A stretch of 64,000 bases of DNA, from assembly GCA_001898935.1 (NCBI GenBank), contig MKVT01000018.1, forward strand, positions 47,892 to 111,891, read 5' to 3'. Positions 24,134 through 33,097 of the stretch are shown in pieces. Under the pieces are notes generated by a model. It was not told the DNA's origin and searched no databases. It saw nothing but the letters and a program-made list of their open reading frames with translations. Every line of letters starts with the position of its first letter. Positions within the stretch are counted from its first letter, which is position 1. The translations under genes and the position numbers were made by a program. Origin of the DNA: Paludibacter sp. 47-17 (GTDB lineage: Bacteria > Bacteroidota > Bacteroidia > Bacteroidales > Paludibacteraceae).

Positions 24134-24186
24134 CTATGCACGTTTGGCAGCAATTCATATCGTAATTGACTGGTGAACGTGCATAA
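24134..24186. repeat. Inverted repeat after the lipoprotein pair
   Basis: Arms TATGCACGTT and AACGTGCATA, with an inner CAATT/AATTG, form an imperfect cruciform just after the 135-residue lipoprotein gene. It may be a terminator or an element boundary. Confidence 0.4.
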
Positions 24187-24321
24187 AAAAACTGAAAAAT
24201 CGAATCGGAAATTAGAATGAAAAATGAATTACAAATTCTACACAACCAATGCACGACTTGGTAATCGAGTGAACTGCCCTGCCGAAAATTCTATAACAAT
24301 GGAAATTGGGGAATAATAAAA

Positions 24322-24346
24322 GAGCCGTCCCGTTTTGAGACAGCTC
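24322..24346 (-). terminator. Terminator of the BFD-type protein gene
   Basis: In minus-strand RNA, GAGCUGUC and GACGGCUC pair (one G-U) and are followed by UUUUAUU, 34 bases after the stop of the small ferredoxin gene. Confidence 0.65.
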
Positions 24347-24379
24347 CCTTAGTGTCGCTTTTATAAAAAAATGCCGGAA

Positions 24380-24559
24380 TCAACCGTTCAATTCATCCAG
24401 AATATCCTGAATGTCATCGATACAGCTCCCACATACAGCACCTGCTTCGATGGCATCGCCAACATCTTCAACGGTTTTGCAACCATGTTCTTTGATTCCC
24501 GCAATAATATCACTTTTCGTAAGATCGAGACACGTACAAATTACTGGATCATCTGCCAT
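24380..24559 (-). CDS. BFD-like [2Fe-2S]-binding protein
   Basis: A 59-residue protein starting at the ATG at 24557-24559 (MADDPVICTCLDLTKSDIIA). Cysteines 8, 10, 43 and 46 follow the C-x-C ... C-x2-C pattern of the BFD/NifU-middle [2Fe-2S] domain, normally used for electron transfer or iron release from bacterioferritin. As a stand-alone domain its partner is unknown; no bacterioferritin gene is adjacent. The frame is open 19 codons upstream, but the extra residues are not family-like. Confidence 0.85.
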   Translation of the reverse strand: MADDPVICTCLDLTKSDIIAGIKEHGCKTVEDVGDAIEAGAVCGSCIDDIQDILDELNG

Positions 24560-24667
24560 TGTTATTAAATTTTTAAAATGATTATACTTTTGATTATTTG
24601 ATAAGAATAACATCACTTTGCCTAAAATTGTTTGACAATTCTTGCAAGGCGTACAAAATTAATATTT

Positions 24668-24702
24668 TTTGGGATACTTCCCGCAGAAACTTTCTATCTT
24701 TG
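24668..24702 (+). promoter_or_regulatory. Promoter of the subtilase-xseA operon
   Basis: TTTG (24668-24671) and TATCTTTG (24695-24702) with a 23-base spacer, slightly long. The predicted 5' leader before the ATG at 24725 is only about 16 bases. Confidence 0.5.
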
Positions 24703-24724
24703 TATAAATTATTTTTGTACTCCG

Positions 24725-26338
24725 ATGAAATCAACCCGGTTAAAAGTCGGTATTACCGCTCTGTTTGTGAGCATATCGGCAAGTATAGTCGCCAGCGAAT
24801 TGTATTATTTCATCCGGTTCGCCGACAAAAAGGGCACTCCCTATTCCTTACTACGGCCCGAAGAGTTTCTTTCGGTCCGGGCTATTGAACGGCGAAAGCT
24901 TTTTGGGGTCGGCATCGACTCCACCGATTTGCCGGTCAATCCTCTGTATATCAGCGAGGTTATCGCAACAGGAGTGCAATTTCATTCTTCTTCGAAATGG
25001 CTCAACGGAATTACGATACTTTCCTCCGACAGCTTCCCGTTGCAGGCTATAAAGCAACTGCCTTTTGTGAAAAACATTCAATACACCGGTATCCGGACAT
25101 CCGCAGTGTCGGTGCGGCAACACGTCCGTTACAACTACACCCTGAGCGACTATGGTTCGTCCGAGGCACAAATACGCCAGCTGAACGGACAGTTTCTTCA
25201 CGATAAGGGTTACCGCGGAAAAGGTGTATTAATCGGAATACTTGACTCCGGATTTCGCAATGTGGATACCAACCCCGCCTTCGACAGCCTCCGTATCGCC
25301 AACCGGATTACGGGTGCTGCAAGCGTTATCAGCTCAGCGATTGATGTATATCGTCAAGATGCACATGGCGCACTCGTTTTGTCGGTAATGGCGGCCAACA
25401 TTCCCGGACGGTATATTGGAACGGCACCCGAAGCGTCGTATTTACTGCTTCAAACCGAATATGCTCCCAACGAATACCTGGTTGAAACCGATTTCTGGGT
25501 CAGGGGAATTGAGCTCGCCGATAGTGCTGGCGCCGATGTGGTAAATTCGTCGCTGGGTTATACCGAATTTGATGATCCGGCCATGAACTTTACCTACGCC
25601 GATATGAACGGTAGAGTGGCCCGTTCGAGCATTGCCGCCGAAATGGCTGCGCAAAAAGGAATGATTGTATGCAACAGCATAGGAAATTCGGGGGCATTAC
25701 CGTGGAAATACCTGGGATCGCCTGCCGATGCACATGCTATTCTTAGCATCGGTGCTACGACCTCCACTGGCGAAGCATCCGCTTTCTCATCGTATGGCCC
25801 TTCGTCCGACGGACGCGTGAAACCGGAACTTTCGGCTACCGGCACCCGGACCGCCCTGGTGAACACCCAGGGATCGATCACCAGCAGCAATGGCACCTCT
25901 TTTTCATCGCCTGTTGTTGCCGGAATGGCAGCCTGCTACCTACAGTTTCTACGCGGGCAACAGTCGCTATCGGTCGGCAGTATCATTAATCAGCTGATCC
26001 AAAGCGCAAATAGGGCTGCGACTCCGCATCCGCAATTGGGATACGGGATACCCGACTTTGCAAAAGTGCCGGGATTAATTACCGGTAATGCGGCCACCAC
26101 AACCGATTCTCCAATTACGTTTTCCTTCAATCCCGCTGCAAAAACCATCACGGTCGGGCTTACCGCCCTCCGGGGAATTGATATCTCTGTGCACGATTTG
26201 TCGGGGCGCCGGCTGATGCATCTCGCTGCCGGCAACAGTTTCACCGAGTTAAACCTAAGCAACCTGAATGCAGGTGTATACCTGGTGCAGGTCCGGGCGG
26301 GGAAAGAGCTATTTAATCACAAAATATTACTTCGATAA
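24725..26338 (+). CDS. Secreted subtilisin-like serine protease with T9SS sorting tail
   Basis: A 537-residue S8 peptidase. A signal peptide occupies about residues 1-24. The catalytic triad is Asp174 (GILDSGF), His214 (DAHGALVLS) and Ser392 (NGTSFSSPVVAGMAA), with the oxyanion Asn321 in SIGNSG. The last 75-80 residues form a type A T9SS C-terminal domain: a beta-rich unit containing DISVHDLSGRRLM and LNAGVYLVQVR and ending FNHKILLR. It should cross the outer membrane by the type IX system and be released or surface-anchored after tail cleavage. The ATG at 24725 begins the signal peptide. It is followed five bases later by xseA. Confidence 0.92.
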   Translation: MKSTRLKVGITALFVSISASIVASELYYFIRFADKKGTPYSLLRPEEFLSVRAIERRKLFGVGIDSTDLPVNPLYISEVIATGVQFHSSSKWLNGITILSSDSFPLQAIKQLPFVKNIQYTGIRTSAVSVRQHVRYNYTLSDYGSSEAQIRQLNGQFLHDKGYRGKGVLIGILDSGFRNVDTNPAFDSLRIANRITGAASVISSAIDVYRQDAHGALVLSVMAANIPGRYIGTAPEASYLLLQTEYAPNEYLVETDFWVRGIELADSAGADVVNSSLGYTEFDDPAMNFTYADMNGRVARSSIAAEMAAQKGMIVCNSIGNSGALPWKYLGSPADAHAILSIGATTSTGEASAFSSYGPSSDGRVKPELSATGTRTALVNTQGSITSSNGTSFSSPVVAGMAACYLQFLRGQQSLSVGSIINQLIQSANRAATPHPQLGYGIPDFAKVPGLITGNAATTTDSPITFSFNPAAKTITVGLTALRGIDISVHDLSGRRLMHLAAGNSFTELNLSNLNAGVYLVQVRAGKELFNHKILLR

Positions 26339-26342
26339 CACT

Positions 26343-27593
26343 ATGTCGACAAAAAACTACAGTCTTTCTGAACTTACTTCCCATATCGAAAAGGTTATTC
26401 GCGTCAACTTTTCGGAACCCATCTGGATTAGAGCCGAAATAAGTGAACTTCGTGAGAAAGGAGGACATTGCTACATGGAGTTAATTGAAAAAGATGAAAA
26501 AAGCGATGGTTTAAAAGCAAGGGTACGCGCTACGATCTGGTCGGGCAGCTATCGGTTGTTAAAACCTTTTTTCGAAGACTCGACCGGACAATCCCTGCGT
26601 CCGGGGCTGAGCGTGTTGGCTGCGGTTTCGGTTGAATTTCACGGGATGTACGGCATCAATCTGATTATAAAAGACCTCGATCCTAATTTCACCTTGGGTG
26701 CACAGGCTAAACGGAGGTTGGAAATAATCCGGCAACTCGAGGCCGATGGGGTGATGGAGATGAATAAAATGCTGGAGTTAGCGCCTACCCCACAACGCAT
26801 CGCTATCGTTTCATCGGCAAGCGCAGCAGGATACGAAGATTTCATGAATCAACTGCACCAGCATCCGTCACAATTTGTTTTTTACACACGACTGTTCCCC
26901 TCCATCATGCAGGGCGAGCAAGCCGGCGCGTCCATCATCGGCAGCCTGGAAGCCATTTACGAGCAACTGGAAGATTTTGATGCGGTGGTGATGATTCGCG
27001 GCGGCGGAGCTACTACCGACCTGGCCTGTTTCGACGATTATGAACTAGCCCTGAACTGCGCTCAGTTTCCGCTTCCCATCATTGCCGGTATCGGCCATCA
27101 GCGTGACCTCAGCATTGTCGATATGGTGGTACACAGTTCGGTAAAAACACCCACTGCAGCAGCGGCCTTACTCACCGACAGGATCAGCGATGCTTATGAT
27201 ACTGCCGATCGGCTGTATCAGGATATCATCAGCATTTCAAAATCACTGGTCGAGAATCAACAACAACGCTTATCGGATATCCGCTGGAAAATGAAAAGTG
27301 TATTAACCAATAAAAGTCGCGACAAGTTCGTTGAACTCGAACACCTGAAAATGAGGTTAAAAGCCGGCATCAAAACCTTATTCGCCCTTCACCACAACCG
27401 GCTCGTACTGTACCAGAGCAAACTTGAAAAACACTCGCCTGCGGCTATGCTGAAATATGGCTATACGCTCACCACTCAATCGGGCCGGCGTATCAGCAGC
27501 GTACATCAGCTAAAAACCGACCTGCCGCTTACTACCTATTTCCCCGATGGTAAAATCAACAGTACCATAACCGGCGAGATTGATGCACTATGA
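26343..27593 (+). CDS. xseA: Exodeoxyribonuclease VII large subunit
   Basis: A 416-residue XseA. The N-terminal OB-fold (about 1-100, with FSEPIWIRAEISELREKGGH) binds single-stranded DNA; the catalytic core has MIRGGGATTDLACFDDYELA and GIGHQRDLSIVDMVVHSSVKTPTAAA; a coiled-coil region follows where small XseB subunits normally dock. Exo VII degrades single-stranded DNA in both directions. The ATG at 26343 gives the standard N-terminus. xseB, which usually follows directly in this phylum, is absent: the next gene overlaps the xseA stop by four bases (ATGA). Confidence 0.93.
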   Translation: MSTKNYSLSELTSHIEKVIRVNFSEPIWIRAEISELREKGGHCYMELIEKDEKSDGLKARVRATIWSGSYRLLKPFFEDSTGQSLRPGLSVLAAVSVEFHGMYGINLIIKDLDPNFTLGAQAKRRLEIIRQLEADGVMEMNKMLELAPTPQRIAIVSSASAAGYEDFMNQLHQHPSQFVFYTRLFPSIMQGEQAGASIIGSLEAIYEQLEDFDAVVMIRGGGATTDLACFDDYELALNCAQFPLPIIAGIGHQRDLSIVDMVVHSSVKTPTAAAALLTDRISDAYDTADRLYQDIISISKSLVENQQQRLSDIRWKMKSVLTNKSRDKFVELEHLKMRLKAGIKTLFALHHNRLVLYQSKLEKHSPAAMLKYGYTLTTQSGRRISSVHQLKTDLPLTTYFPDGKINSTITGEIDAL

Positions 27594-28558
27594 AAATATT
27601 GGTCGCACCACTCAACTGGGGATTGGGACATGCTACCCGGTGCATTCCATTGATTACCGGTTTTTTAAAAGAAGGCCACTCCATCACCATCGCAACCGAC
27701 GGCTATCCGGCGATTTTACTTCGCGAAGAATTTCCCGATCTTCGCTTTATCGAATTACCCTCCTACCCGTTCAGGTACAGCTCCGGCACCTCACAGTTGG
27801 GAGCCATGATCCTCAGCACACCCTTTATTCTGGCAGGCATTATCCGGGAACATAACTGGTTGAAGCGTTTACTGGCGGATGAACAGTACGATCTTGTCGT
27901 ATCCGACAATCGGTTTGGCTTGTGGAACAAACGGGTACGATCCATCTACCTTACCCACCAGCTGATGATAAAAATGCCCAAAACACTGCATTGGCTCGAA
28001 CCTGCCGTTCATACCCTACACCGCTGGTTCATCGGCAAGTACGACGAATGCCTGATACCCGATTACGCGGGAGAGCATAATCTGAGCGGCGATCTCGCGC
28101 ATCGCTTCCCTCTTCCTTCCCATGCACGGTTTATCGGTCCCCTCTCACGTTTCGCCGCCACCCAATGCATTCCGTCGGCACAGTTCGCCACGGTAATCCT
28201 TATCTCGGGTCCCGAGCCTCAACGAAGTATATTCGAACAACAACAAATGCAACTGGCTGCTTCCTATCCCCGCCCGATATTGATGGTCAGAGGACTGCCC
28301 GGCACCGCTCACCAGCTCGATGCAGACGGAATCACCACGGTGCCGCATGTATCGTCGCAGCAATTGGCCGGTTATCTTACCGGATGCCGTACTATAATTT
28401 GCCGGTCGGGCTACAGTACGATAATGGACCTGGAAACGCTCGGATGCACACATAAAGCCCGGCTGATCCCTACTCCGGGACAAACCGAGCAGGAATACCT
28501 GGCTCAATACCATCAAAAAAACACCGTGAATCGTACGATTCACGGTGCAACTAACTAA
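27590..28558 (+). CDS. MurG-like glycosyltransferase (GT28-type fold)
   Basis: A 322-residue protein beginning MKILVAPLNWGLGHATRCIP, where GLGHATR matches the N-terminal glycine loop of GT-B/MurG-like transferases. The C-terminal half has LISGPEPQRSIFEQQ and RSGYSTIMDLETLGCTHKARLIPTPGQTEQEYLA, the E-x-x-x-x-G and TPGQ-x-EQ nucleotide-sugar site typical of GT28. It is shorter than MurG and the acceptor is unknown. The ATG overlaps the xseA stop (ATGA). The final residues (about NTVNRTIHGATN) are encoded by the arms of a palindrome that works as the terminator of the opposing gene. Confidence 0.8.
   Translation: MKILVAPLNWGLGHATRCIPLITGFLKEGHSITIATDGYPAILLREEFPDLRFIELPSYPFRYSSGTSQLGAMILSTPFILAGIIREHNWLKRLLADEQYDLVVSDNRFGLWNKRVRSIYLTHQLMIKMPKTLHWLEPAVHTLHRWFIGKYDECLIPDYAGEHNLSGDLAHRFPLPSHARFIGPLSRFAATQCIPSAQFATVILISGPEPQRSIFEQQQMQLAASYPRPILMVRGLPGTAHQLDADGITTVPHVSSQQLAGYLTGCRTIICRSGYSTIMDLETLGCTHKARLIPTPGQTEQEYLAQYHQKNTVNRTIHGATN
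28522..28547 (-). terminator. Terminator of the opposing gene embedded in a coding end
   Basis: A perfect 26-bp palindrome followed on the minus strand by seven T's (28515-28521), 26 bases past the stop of the minus-strand gene at 28573. It lies wholly inside the last codons of the plus-strand glycosyltransferase gene. Confidence 0.85.
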
Positions 28559-28572
28559 ACAACACTTCTTTT

Positions 28573-29544
28573 TTACCTTCTGCTATTTCCATTGGAGGAG
28601 GAACGCTCGGACGAAGAGCGTTCGGATGAACGGGATCTGGATTCGGAAGCCTGGCGTTGGGGGGCAGGGCGCGATTCACGTACCGTTTCGCGGGAAGAAG
28701 AGGAAGACGAACGATTCACTTCAGGCCGGCGATTGGTTGTGCGCTCTTCCTGACGAACTTCCGGTTGACTATTGGAGGAACGGTCCTGCTGGCGTACTTC
28801 CGGTTGACGTCCCGGACGGGTTCCCTCTTCAATCCGCTGGCCCCCCGAGCTTCTTCGGTCATTTTCCCGATAAGCCTTGTTATCATCCCTGCGGTCGTCT
28901 CTATCCCTTCGATCGCGGTCGTAACGGCGATTATCCTTTTCAATGCGACGGTATTCGTGCCGGTGGTCGACATAGCGTTTAACGCGATTGTGATAGGCAG
29001 GCAGGGCTACGATATGGTGAACTCTGTAGTGGCGCGGATAATACCCCCAGTAATAAGGTGATACGTAACGGGGCGAATTCCAGGTCCATAACCAACGGAC
29101 AATTACCGGACGACGACGAAAAACAGGTTCAATAATATAATTGTAACCGTAAATCGATTCATCTCCAACGATCTGAACATATTCGTCGTTAAACCGATCG
29201 CGTCCTACATAAATTGTTGCCACGGTTTGAGAATAATTGCGGGACAGTACAGCCTGAATGTAAATTACATGCTCGTTACGTTCCGAATACTGTTCAACCC
29301 TCAGGTAATCAACGTAACCGTCATTATTGAGATCGAGGTTGGAAACCGGATTCCGCGGGTCATTCAACCGGTATTCGAATTCTTCAATATTATCGGAACG
29401 GGAAAATGTCGTCGCTACTGCCTGCAGGTCGAGGTATTCGCGGAAGTTACCATAGCGTACATTTACAGTAAGGCGGGCCGATGCTTGTTGAGTGAAACCG
29501 GCCACGAAAGCCATCACTAACAGGGTTGCAAAATATCGTTTCAT
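28573..29544 (-). CDS. Secreted protein with charged, repetitive C-terminal tail
   Basis: A 323-residue protein from the ATG at 29542-29544. Residues 1-23 form a signal peptide (MKRYFATLLVMAFVAGFTQQ, cleaved near ASA). A globular part (about 24-180) includes DLNNDGYVDYLRV, an EF-hand-like Asp-rich loop that may bind calcium, and a Trp/Tyr/Arg-rich stretch. The rest (about 200-323) is low-complexity Arg/Asp/Glu/Ser-rich sequence with repeated RRPEV/QPEVRQ motifs. No catalytic motif was found. Similar signal-peptide proteins are widespread and uncharacterised in Bacteroidales. Confidence 0.75.
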   Translation of the reverse strand: MKRYFATLLVMAFVAGFTQQASARLTVNVRYGNFREYLDLQAVATTFSRSDNIEEFEYRLNDPRNPVSNLDLNNDGYVDYLRVEQYSERNEHVIYIQAVLSRNYSQTVATIYVGRDRFNDEYVQIVGDESIYGYNYIIEPVFRRRPVIVRWLWTWNSPRYVSPYYWGYYPRHYRVHHIVALPAYHNRVKRYVDHRHEYRRIEKDNRRYDRDRRDRDDRRDDNKAYRENDRRSSGGQRIEEGTRPGRQPEVRQQDRSSNSQPEVRQEERTTNRRPEVNRSSSSSSRETVRESRPAPQRQASESRSRSSERSSSERSSSNGNSRR

Positions 29545-29611
29545 ATCAATTCGTTTTAAAGCGTTTGTTTCATAAAAAATAAACTCGTGCACGCCGGTGG
29601 TTTTTCAAATG

Positions 29612-29643
29612 TTGTGCCAGAAAAAACTAAATGCTTATATTTG
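29612..29643 (+). promoter_or_regulatory. Promoter of cvpA-rnhB
   Basis: TTG (29612-29614), 21-base spacer, TATATTTG (29636-29643). The ATG at 29657 is only about 7 bases from the predicted start of transcription, so the leader is extremely short. Confidence 0.6.
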
Positions 29644-29656
29644 CAAAAAAAAATGC

Positions 29657-30178
29657 ATGAACACACTCGACCTGATCATCCTTTTCCCTGTCGCCATAGG
29701 AATGATAACCGGATTATTCAGAGGGCTCATAAAGGAAGTCATCGCATTGGCCATCCTTATTATCGGCATATACCTGGCGAAACTACTGGCGCCACTTGCT
29801 TCGTCAATGCTCATCGACTTATTCGACATCAGCGCCAAAGGCGCTCAACCCCTCGGCTTTATAGCCGTATTCAGTATTGTTGCAATTAGTTTAACCATCG
29901 CCGGACACCTGATGCAGGGAGCTATCAAAATGCTATCGCTCGGCTTTCTCAATTCCATTGTCGGGGGAATATTCGGAGGACTCAAAGTTGCACTGCTGAT
30001 CAGTATTATTTTTAATGTGCTGCAGGGACTCGACCACCGGCTGTCGGTGATCGACCCCGAACTGAAAGAAAAATCGATCTTTTACGATCCGGTCAAAGGT
30101 CTTGCCCCCGAATTATGGAACGAATTAATGGTAGACGACGACAATGTTAAAACTGAGGCATACAAAAAATCTGCTTGA
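29657..30178 (+). CDS. CvpA family inner-membrane protein
   Basis: A 173-residue membrane protein with four predicted hydrophobic spans (about 5-22, 27-48, 67-85, 103-122). The N-terminal [20 protein letters not shown] and the RGLIKEV turn match the CvpA (colicin V production) family, whose molecular role is unclear outside enterobacteria. The start at 29657 fits just after the promoter. Its last 35 bases overlap the start of rnhB. Confidence 0.85.
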   Translation: MNTLDLIILFPVAIGMITGLFRGLIKEVIALAILIIGIYLAKLLAPLASSMLIDLFDISAKGAQPLGFIAVFSIVAISLTIAGHLMQGAIKMLSLGFLNSIVGGIFGGLKVALLISIIFNVLQGLDHRLSVIDPELKEKSIFYDPVKGLAPELWNELMVDDDNVKTEAYKKSA

Positions 30179-30719
30179 ATGCGGATGCGATGAAGCGGGA
30201 AGAGGTTGCCTGGCTGGTCCAGTAGTAGCGGCTGCTGTTATCTTACCCGATAGTTTCGACAACGAATTGCTGAACGACTCGAAACAACTTACCGAAAAAC
30301 AACGCGAAACCCTACGTCCGGTCATTGAGCGTGAAGCCATCAGCTGGGCGGTCGCTATCGCCGATCAGCACGAAATCGATCAGATAAACATACTGAAAGC
30401 CTCGATTCTCGCGATGCACAGAGCTATCGACGCTTTAAAAATAAAACCCGAATTCATTCTGGTCGATGGTAACCGGTTTGGCGAATATCCGGGTATCCCG
30501 CATCAAACCATCGTCAGAGGCGACGGAATCTATCTGTCGATAGCCGCTGCTTCGGTGCTGGCTAAAACTCACCGCGACGAAATGATGGTACGCCTGCACG
30601 ATCAATATCCGCAATACGACTGGAAAAACAACAAAGCCTATCCAACCAGGGCACACAAAGAAGCTATACGGTTATACGGTTGCACCCCGCTGCACCGAAT
30701 GACTTTTAAACACGATTAG
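30144..30719 (+). CDS. rnhB: Ribonuclease HII
   Basis: A 191-residue RNase HII, which nicks 5' of ribonucleotides in DNA. The signature [18 protein letters not shown] contains catalytic Asp16 and Glu17; Asp108 in FILVDGNRF and an Asp in [10 protein letters not shown] complete the acidic site, and the C-terminal [19 protein letters not shown] is typical. The gene begins inside the end of cvpA (35-base overlap, different frame), implying coupled translation. Confidence 0.94.
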   Translation: MLKLRHTKNLLECGCDEAGRGCLAGPVVAAAVILPDSFDNELLNDSKQLTEKQRETLRPVIEREAISWAVAIADQHEIDQINILKASILAMHRAIDALKIKPEFILVDGNRFGEYPGIPHQTIVRGDGIYLSIAAASVLAKTHRDEMMVRLHDQYPQYDWKNNKAYPTRAHKEAIRLYGCTPLHRMTFKHD

Positions 30720-32992
30720 AAGGGATAACCGATAGCGATGTGAACGGCCATATCCTTAAACGAGGGAGCTCTCCAGGGCTGCGTCGGGATTCGTGCCGGA
30801 TCGTACAACTTTAAACCCGCATCGAGACGGAACAACAGGAAACTAAAGTCCATTCGCAGTCCTGCACCATAGGCCAACGCTATCTGTTTCCAGAAGGTAT
30901 TCAACCTGAAATATCCTCCCGGCTGACTTTTATAATCGCGCACGGTCCAGATATTGCCGGCATCAATAAACAAAGCACCCTCCAACACCCAGAACATTTT
31001 TGCGCGGTATTCCATGTTCAGATCGAGTTTAATATCGCCCAACTGGTTGTAATCCCGGCGCAAACTATTAAAACGTTCGTAGGAGCCCGGACCAAGCGTA
31101 CTCTCGCTCCATCCACGCACACTATTAGCCCCGCCACTGTAAAACCTTCGTTCAAAAGGAATTACCTCGGCATTACCGTAGGGATAGGCGATGCCTACGC
31201 CTGCATGGTACACCAGTTTATTGTTTTTATCTACAATCTGATGGTACGATGCATTCACCTCACCACGTACATACTGCGAATAGCGGATGTTAAAAATACG
31301 GTAATTCCCCAACGAATCGACCGGGCTGCGAAACAACTTATCGATCCCGTACAGCACATTACCGGCGGTTTCGACACTATATCTGTACGACATGAAATTC
31401 CGCATCGGACGATTGGGATTGTACCCCTGGAACGACGCACCGTAACTCATGCGCATGATCAGATAATCGTCGTAATTGTAACGATTGTAGAGCCCTGTCG
31501 TGAGAAAACTATCGCGAAACTGTGTCGATATCCAGGGAAAATAAACATAACTGATATCTACCAGATCGAGGCTGCGATTGAAACGGCGCGAACTCCAGTT
31601 ATATTTTATCCCCGACCCCACATTGGTGGACGAGAATTCGCCCGGACGCGACTGAAAACTGAACAATGCCCTGAAATCGGTCGATCCCTGCATGAGACGG
31701 CGTTGCAATTGGATTTTCTCGGGCAATAAGGTGCGCGGAACCCGGATAGCTGCCTGACCACCCCACTCCTGTGCCATCACATCGCCCTGCCATTCGAGCG
31801 CCAGCCTTCCCTGAAGAATCAGCGACTCCGCCCCGCTGAATACATTGCGATGCACAGTACCCAAGTTACCGGCTAGTCCCCAGTATCCTGCCGTATACGT
31901 GATTTCGGCCTGCGAAGTAAGCGTGAACGATTTAGCTTCGGCAATACTGATGCGGCACAACAGAGAATCTTTTGCCGACATCGAAAAGCTGATATCAGTG
32001 TATTTCACCGGCGGAAGCGAATTAAGCAAGGAATAGGTGTTTTCGACATCCTGATCTGAATACATGCGACCCGGCCGGATATAACTTCCGGCAATGAGCG
32101 ACTGTAAAGTCAACACTTTTTCAACCGGCCCGATCAGCGTATAACGCCCCTGGCGGATGGTGTCCAACAGCAACTCGGTAGCTCCGGCAACCGACGATAC
32201 GGAAGGATTGACGATAAATTCGACCCGGCTGACTGCAAACCGCTGAAAAACGGTATTGGACAAGCTATCGGACTGGGCCATAAGATAATCGCGCAATTGG
32301 ATAGTGACATCCACCATTTTTTCCACACTATCGGCAGTATAGATCAGATGATCCCGGGTAAAATTATAATAGCCGTCGCGGCGCATACGGTTCGAGATAC
32401 GCTCCCGTTCGTTATTCAAGGTATTCACATCAAAAATATCGCCTCGTTGAATCAAGGTACGGAGCGAATCGTTGGCCACACGTTTGAGCGTGTCGTTGGG
32501 CAAATCGTAGGTATACGAGTTGATACGATAGGGTTGACCGGCCTTGATGTTGTAAATCACGTTGGCCTTTTTACGATTCATGGTTACATCGGTGGAGATG
32601 GTCGCATTGAAATAGCCTTTGTTTTTATGATAACTGATCAGCTGTGCGGCCGAAGCATCGGTAAGCGCAGGATCGTAAATGACAGGCGGCTGACCTACCC
32701 GGCGTAACATACGGTTCCACCAACGGGTGGTATCGTTGTCCGACAAATTATAAATCCCAAGCTGCATGCGAAATAATCCGAGGATCGAAGAATTGGGCGA
32801 TTGACGAACATAATCGTCCAAATCACTTTTATCGATTTCGCGCGCATCTGATTTTACTTCCACTTTATCGAGCAGGAACGATCCTTCGGGTACAAATTTG
32901 GCCGGACTGCATGCATAAAACATCAGCCCTGCAACTAACGCGATGAAAGCTCGGGAATTGACCCTGATACACGGGAATGCTCGCAACCTCAT
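30716..32992 (-). CDS. tamL: TamL-like outer-membrane assembly protein (BamA/Omp85 family)
   Basis: A 758-residue protein with lipobox FYAC about 28 residues in, so a lipidated outer-membrane barrel, as described for Bacteroidota TamL. POTRA-like modules occupy about residues 35-320 and the remaining part is a beta-barrel with the Omp85-type [11 protein letters not shown] motif near residue 630 and a terminal aromatic residue (Phe758). TamL works with TamB in outer-membrane protein insertion; tamB is not in the window. The ATG at 32990-32992 is preferred: a TTG nine codons upstream lies inside the -7 promoter box. The stop overlaps the rnhB stop by four bases. Confidence 0.85.
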   Translation of the reverse strand: MRLRAFPCIRVNSRAFIALVAGLMFYACSPAKFVPEGSFLLDKVEVKSDAREIDKSDLDDYVRQSPNSSILGLFRMQLGIYNLSDNDTTRWWNRMLRRVGQPPVIYDPALTDASAAQLISYHKNKGYFNATISTDVTMNRKKANVIYNIKAGQPYRINSYTYDLPNDTLKRVANDSLRTLIQRGDIFDVNTLNNERERISNRMRRDGYYNFTRDHLIYTADSVEKMVDVTIQLRDYLMAQSDSLSNTVFQRFAVSRVEFIVNPSVSSVAGATELLLDTIRQGRYTLIGPVEKVLTLQSLIAGSYIRPGRMYSDQDVENTYSLLNSLPPVKYTDISFSMSAKDSLLCRISIAEAKSFTLTSQAEITYTAGYWGLAGNLGTVHRNVFSGAESLILQGRLALEWQGDVMAQEWGGQAAIRVPRTLLPEKIQLQRRLMQGSTDFRALFSFQSRPGEFSSTNVGSGIKYNWSSRRFNRSLDLVDISYVYFPWISTQFRDSFLTTGLYNRYNYDDYLIMRMSYGASFQGYNPNRPMRNFMSYRYSVETAGNVLYGIDKLFRSPVDSLGNYRIFNIRYSQYVRGEVNASYHQIVDKNNKLVYHAGVGIAYPYGNAEVIPFERRFYSGGANSVRGWSESTLGPGSYERFNSLRRDYNQLGDIKLDLNMEYRAKMFWVLEGALFIDAGNIWTVRDYKSQPGGYFRLNTFWKQIALAYGAGLRMDFSFLLFRLDAGLKLYDPARIPTQPWRAPSFKDMAVHIAIGYPF

Positions 32993-33016
32993 AGGGGGGA
33001 GTATGGAATTTTTCTG

Positions 33017-33024
33017 CAAATATA
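33017..33024 (-). promoter_or_regulatory. -7 box of the tamL promoter
   Basis: TATATTTG on the minus strand, 24 bases upstream of the tamL ATG; no clear -33 element. It excludes the upstream TTG as start. Confidence 0.5.
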
Positions 33025-33067
33025 ATACTCCGGCGGGACATAGCCGTTGCTATCGTTCGTTTTTTTG

Positions 33068-33075
33068 TACTTTTG
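33068..33075 (+). promoter_or_regulatory. -7 box of the SpoU methyltransferase promoter
   Basis: TACTTTTG, 22 bases before the ATG at 33098, divergent from tamL; the -33 element is not clear. Confidence 0.5.
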
Positions 33076-33097
33076 CAGACATAATTAAGGCATTACT

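Noticed and set aside
28573..28870. A CRISPR-like or repeat array in the R/S-rich tail region
   Set aside because: The repetition is amino-acid low complexity (Arg/Ser/Glu) in a coding sequence; there are no regular direct repeats with unique spacers. No CRISPR array was seen anywhere in the window.
32993..33019. A TTG start adding nine residues to TamL
   Set aside because: The TTG is part of the TATATTTG -7 promoter box, so it would not be in the transcript.
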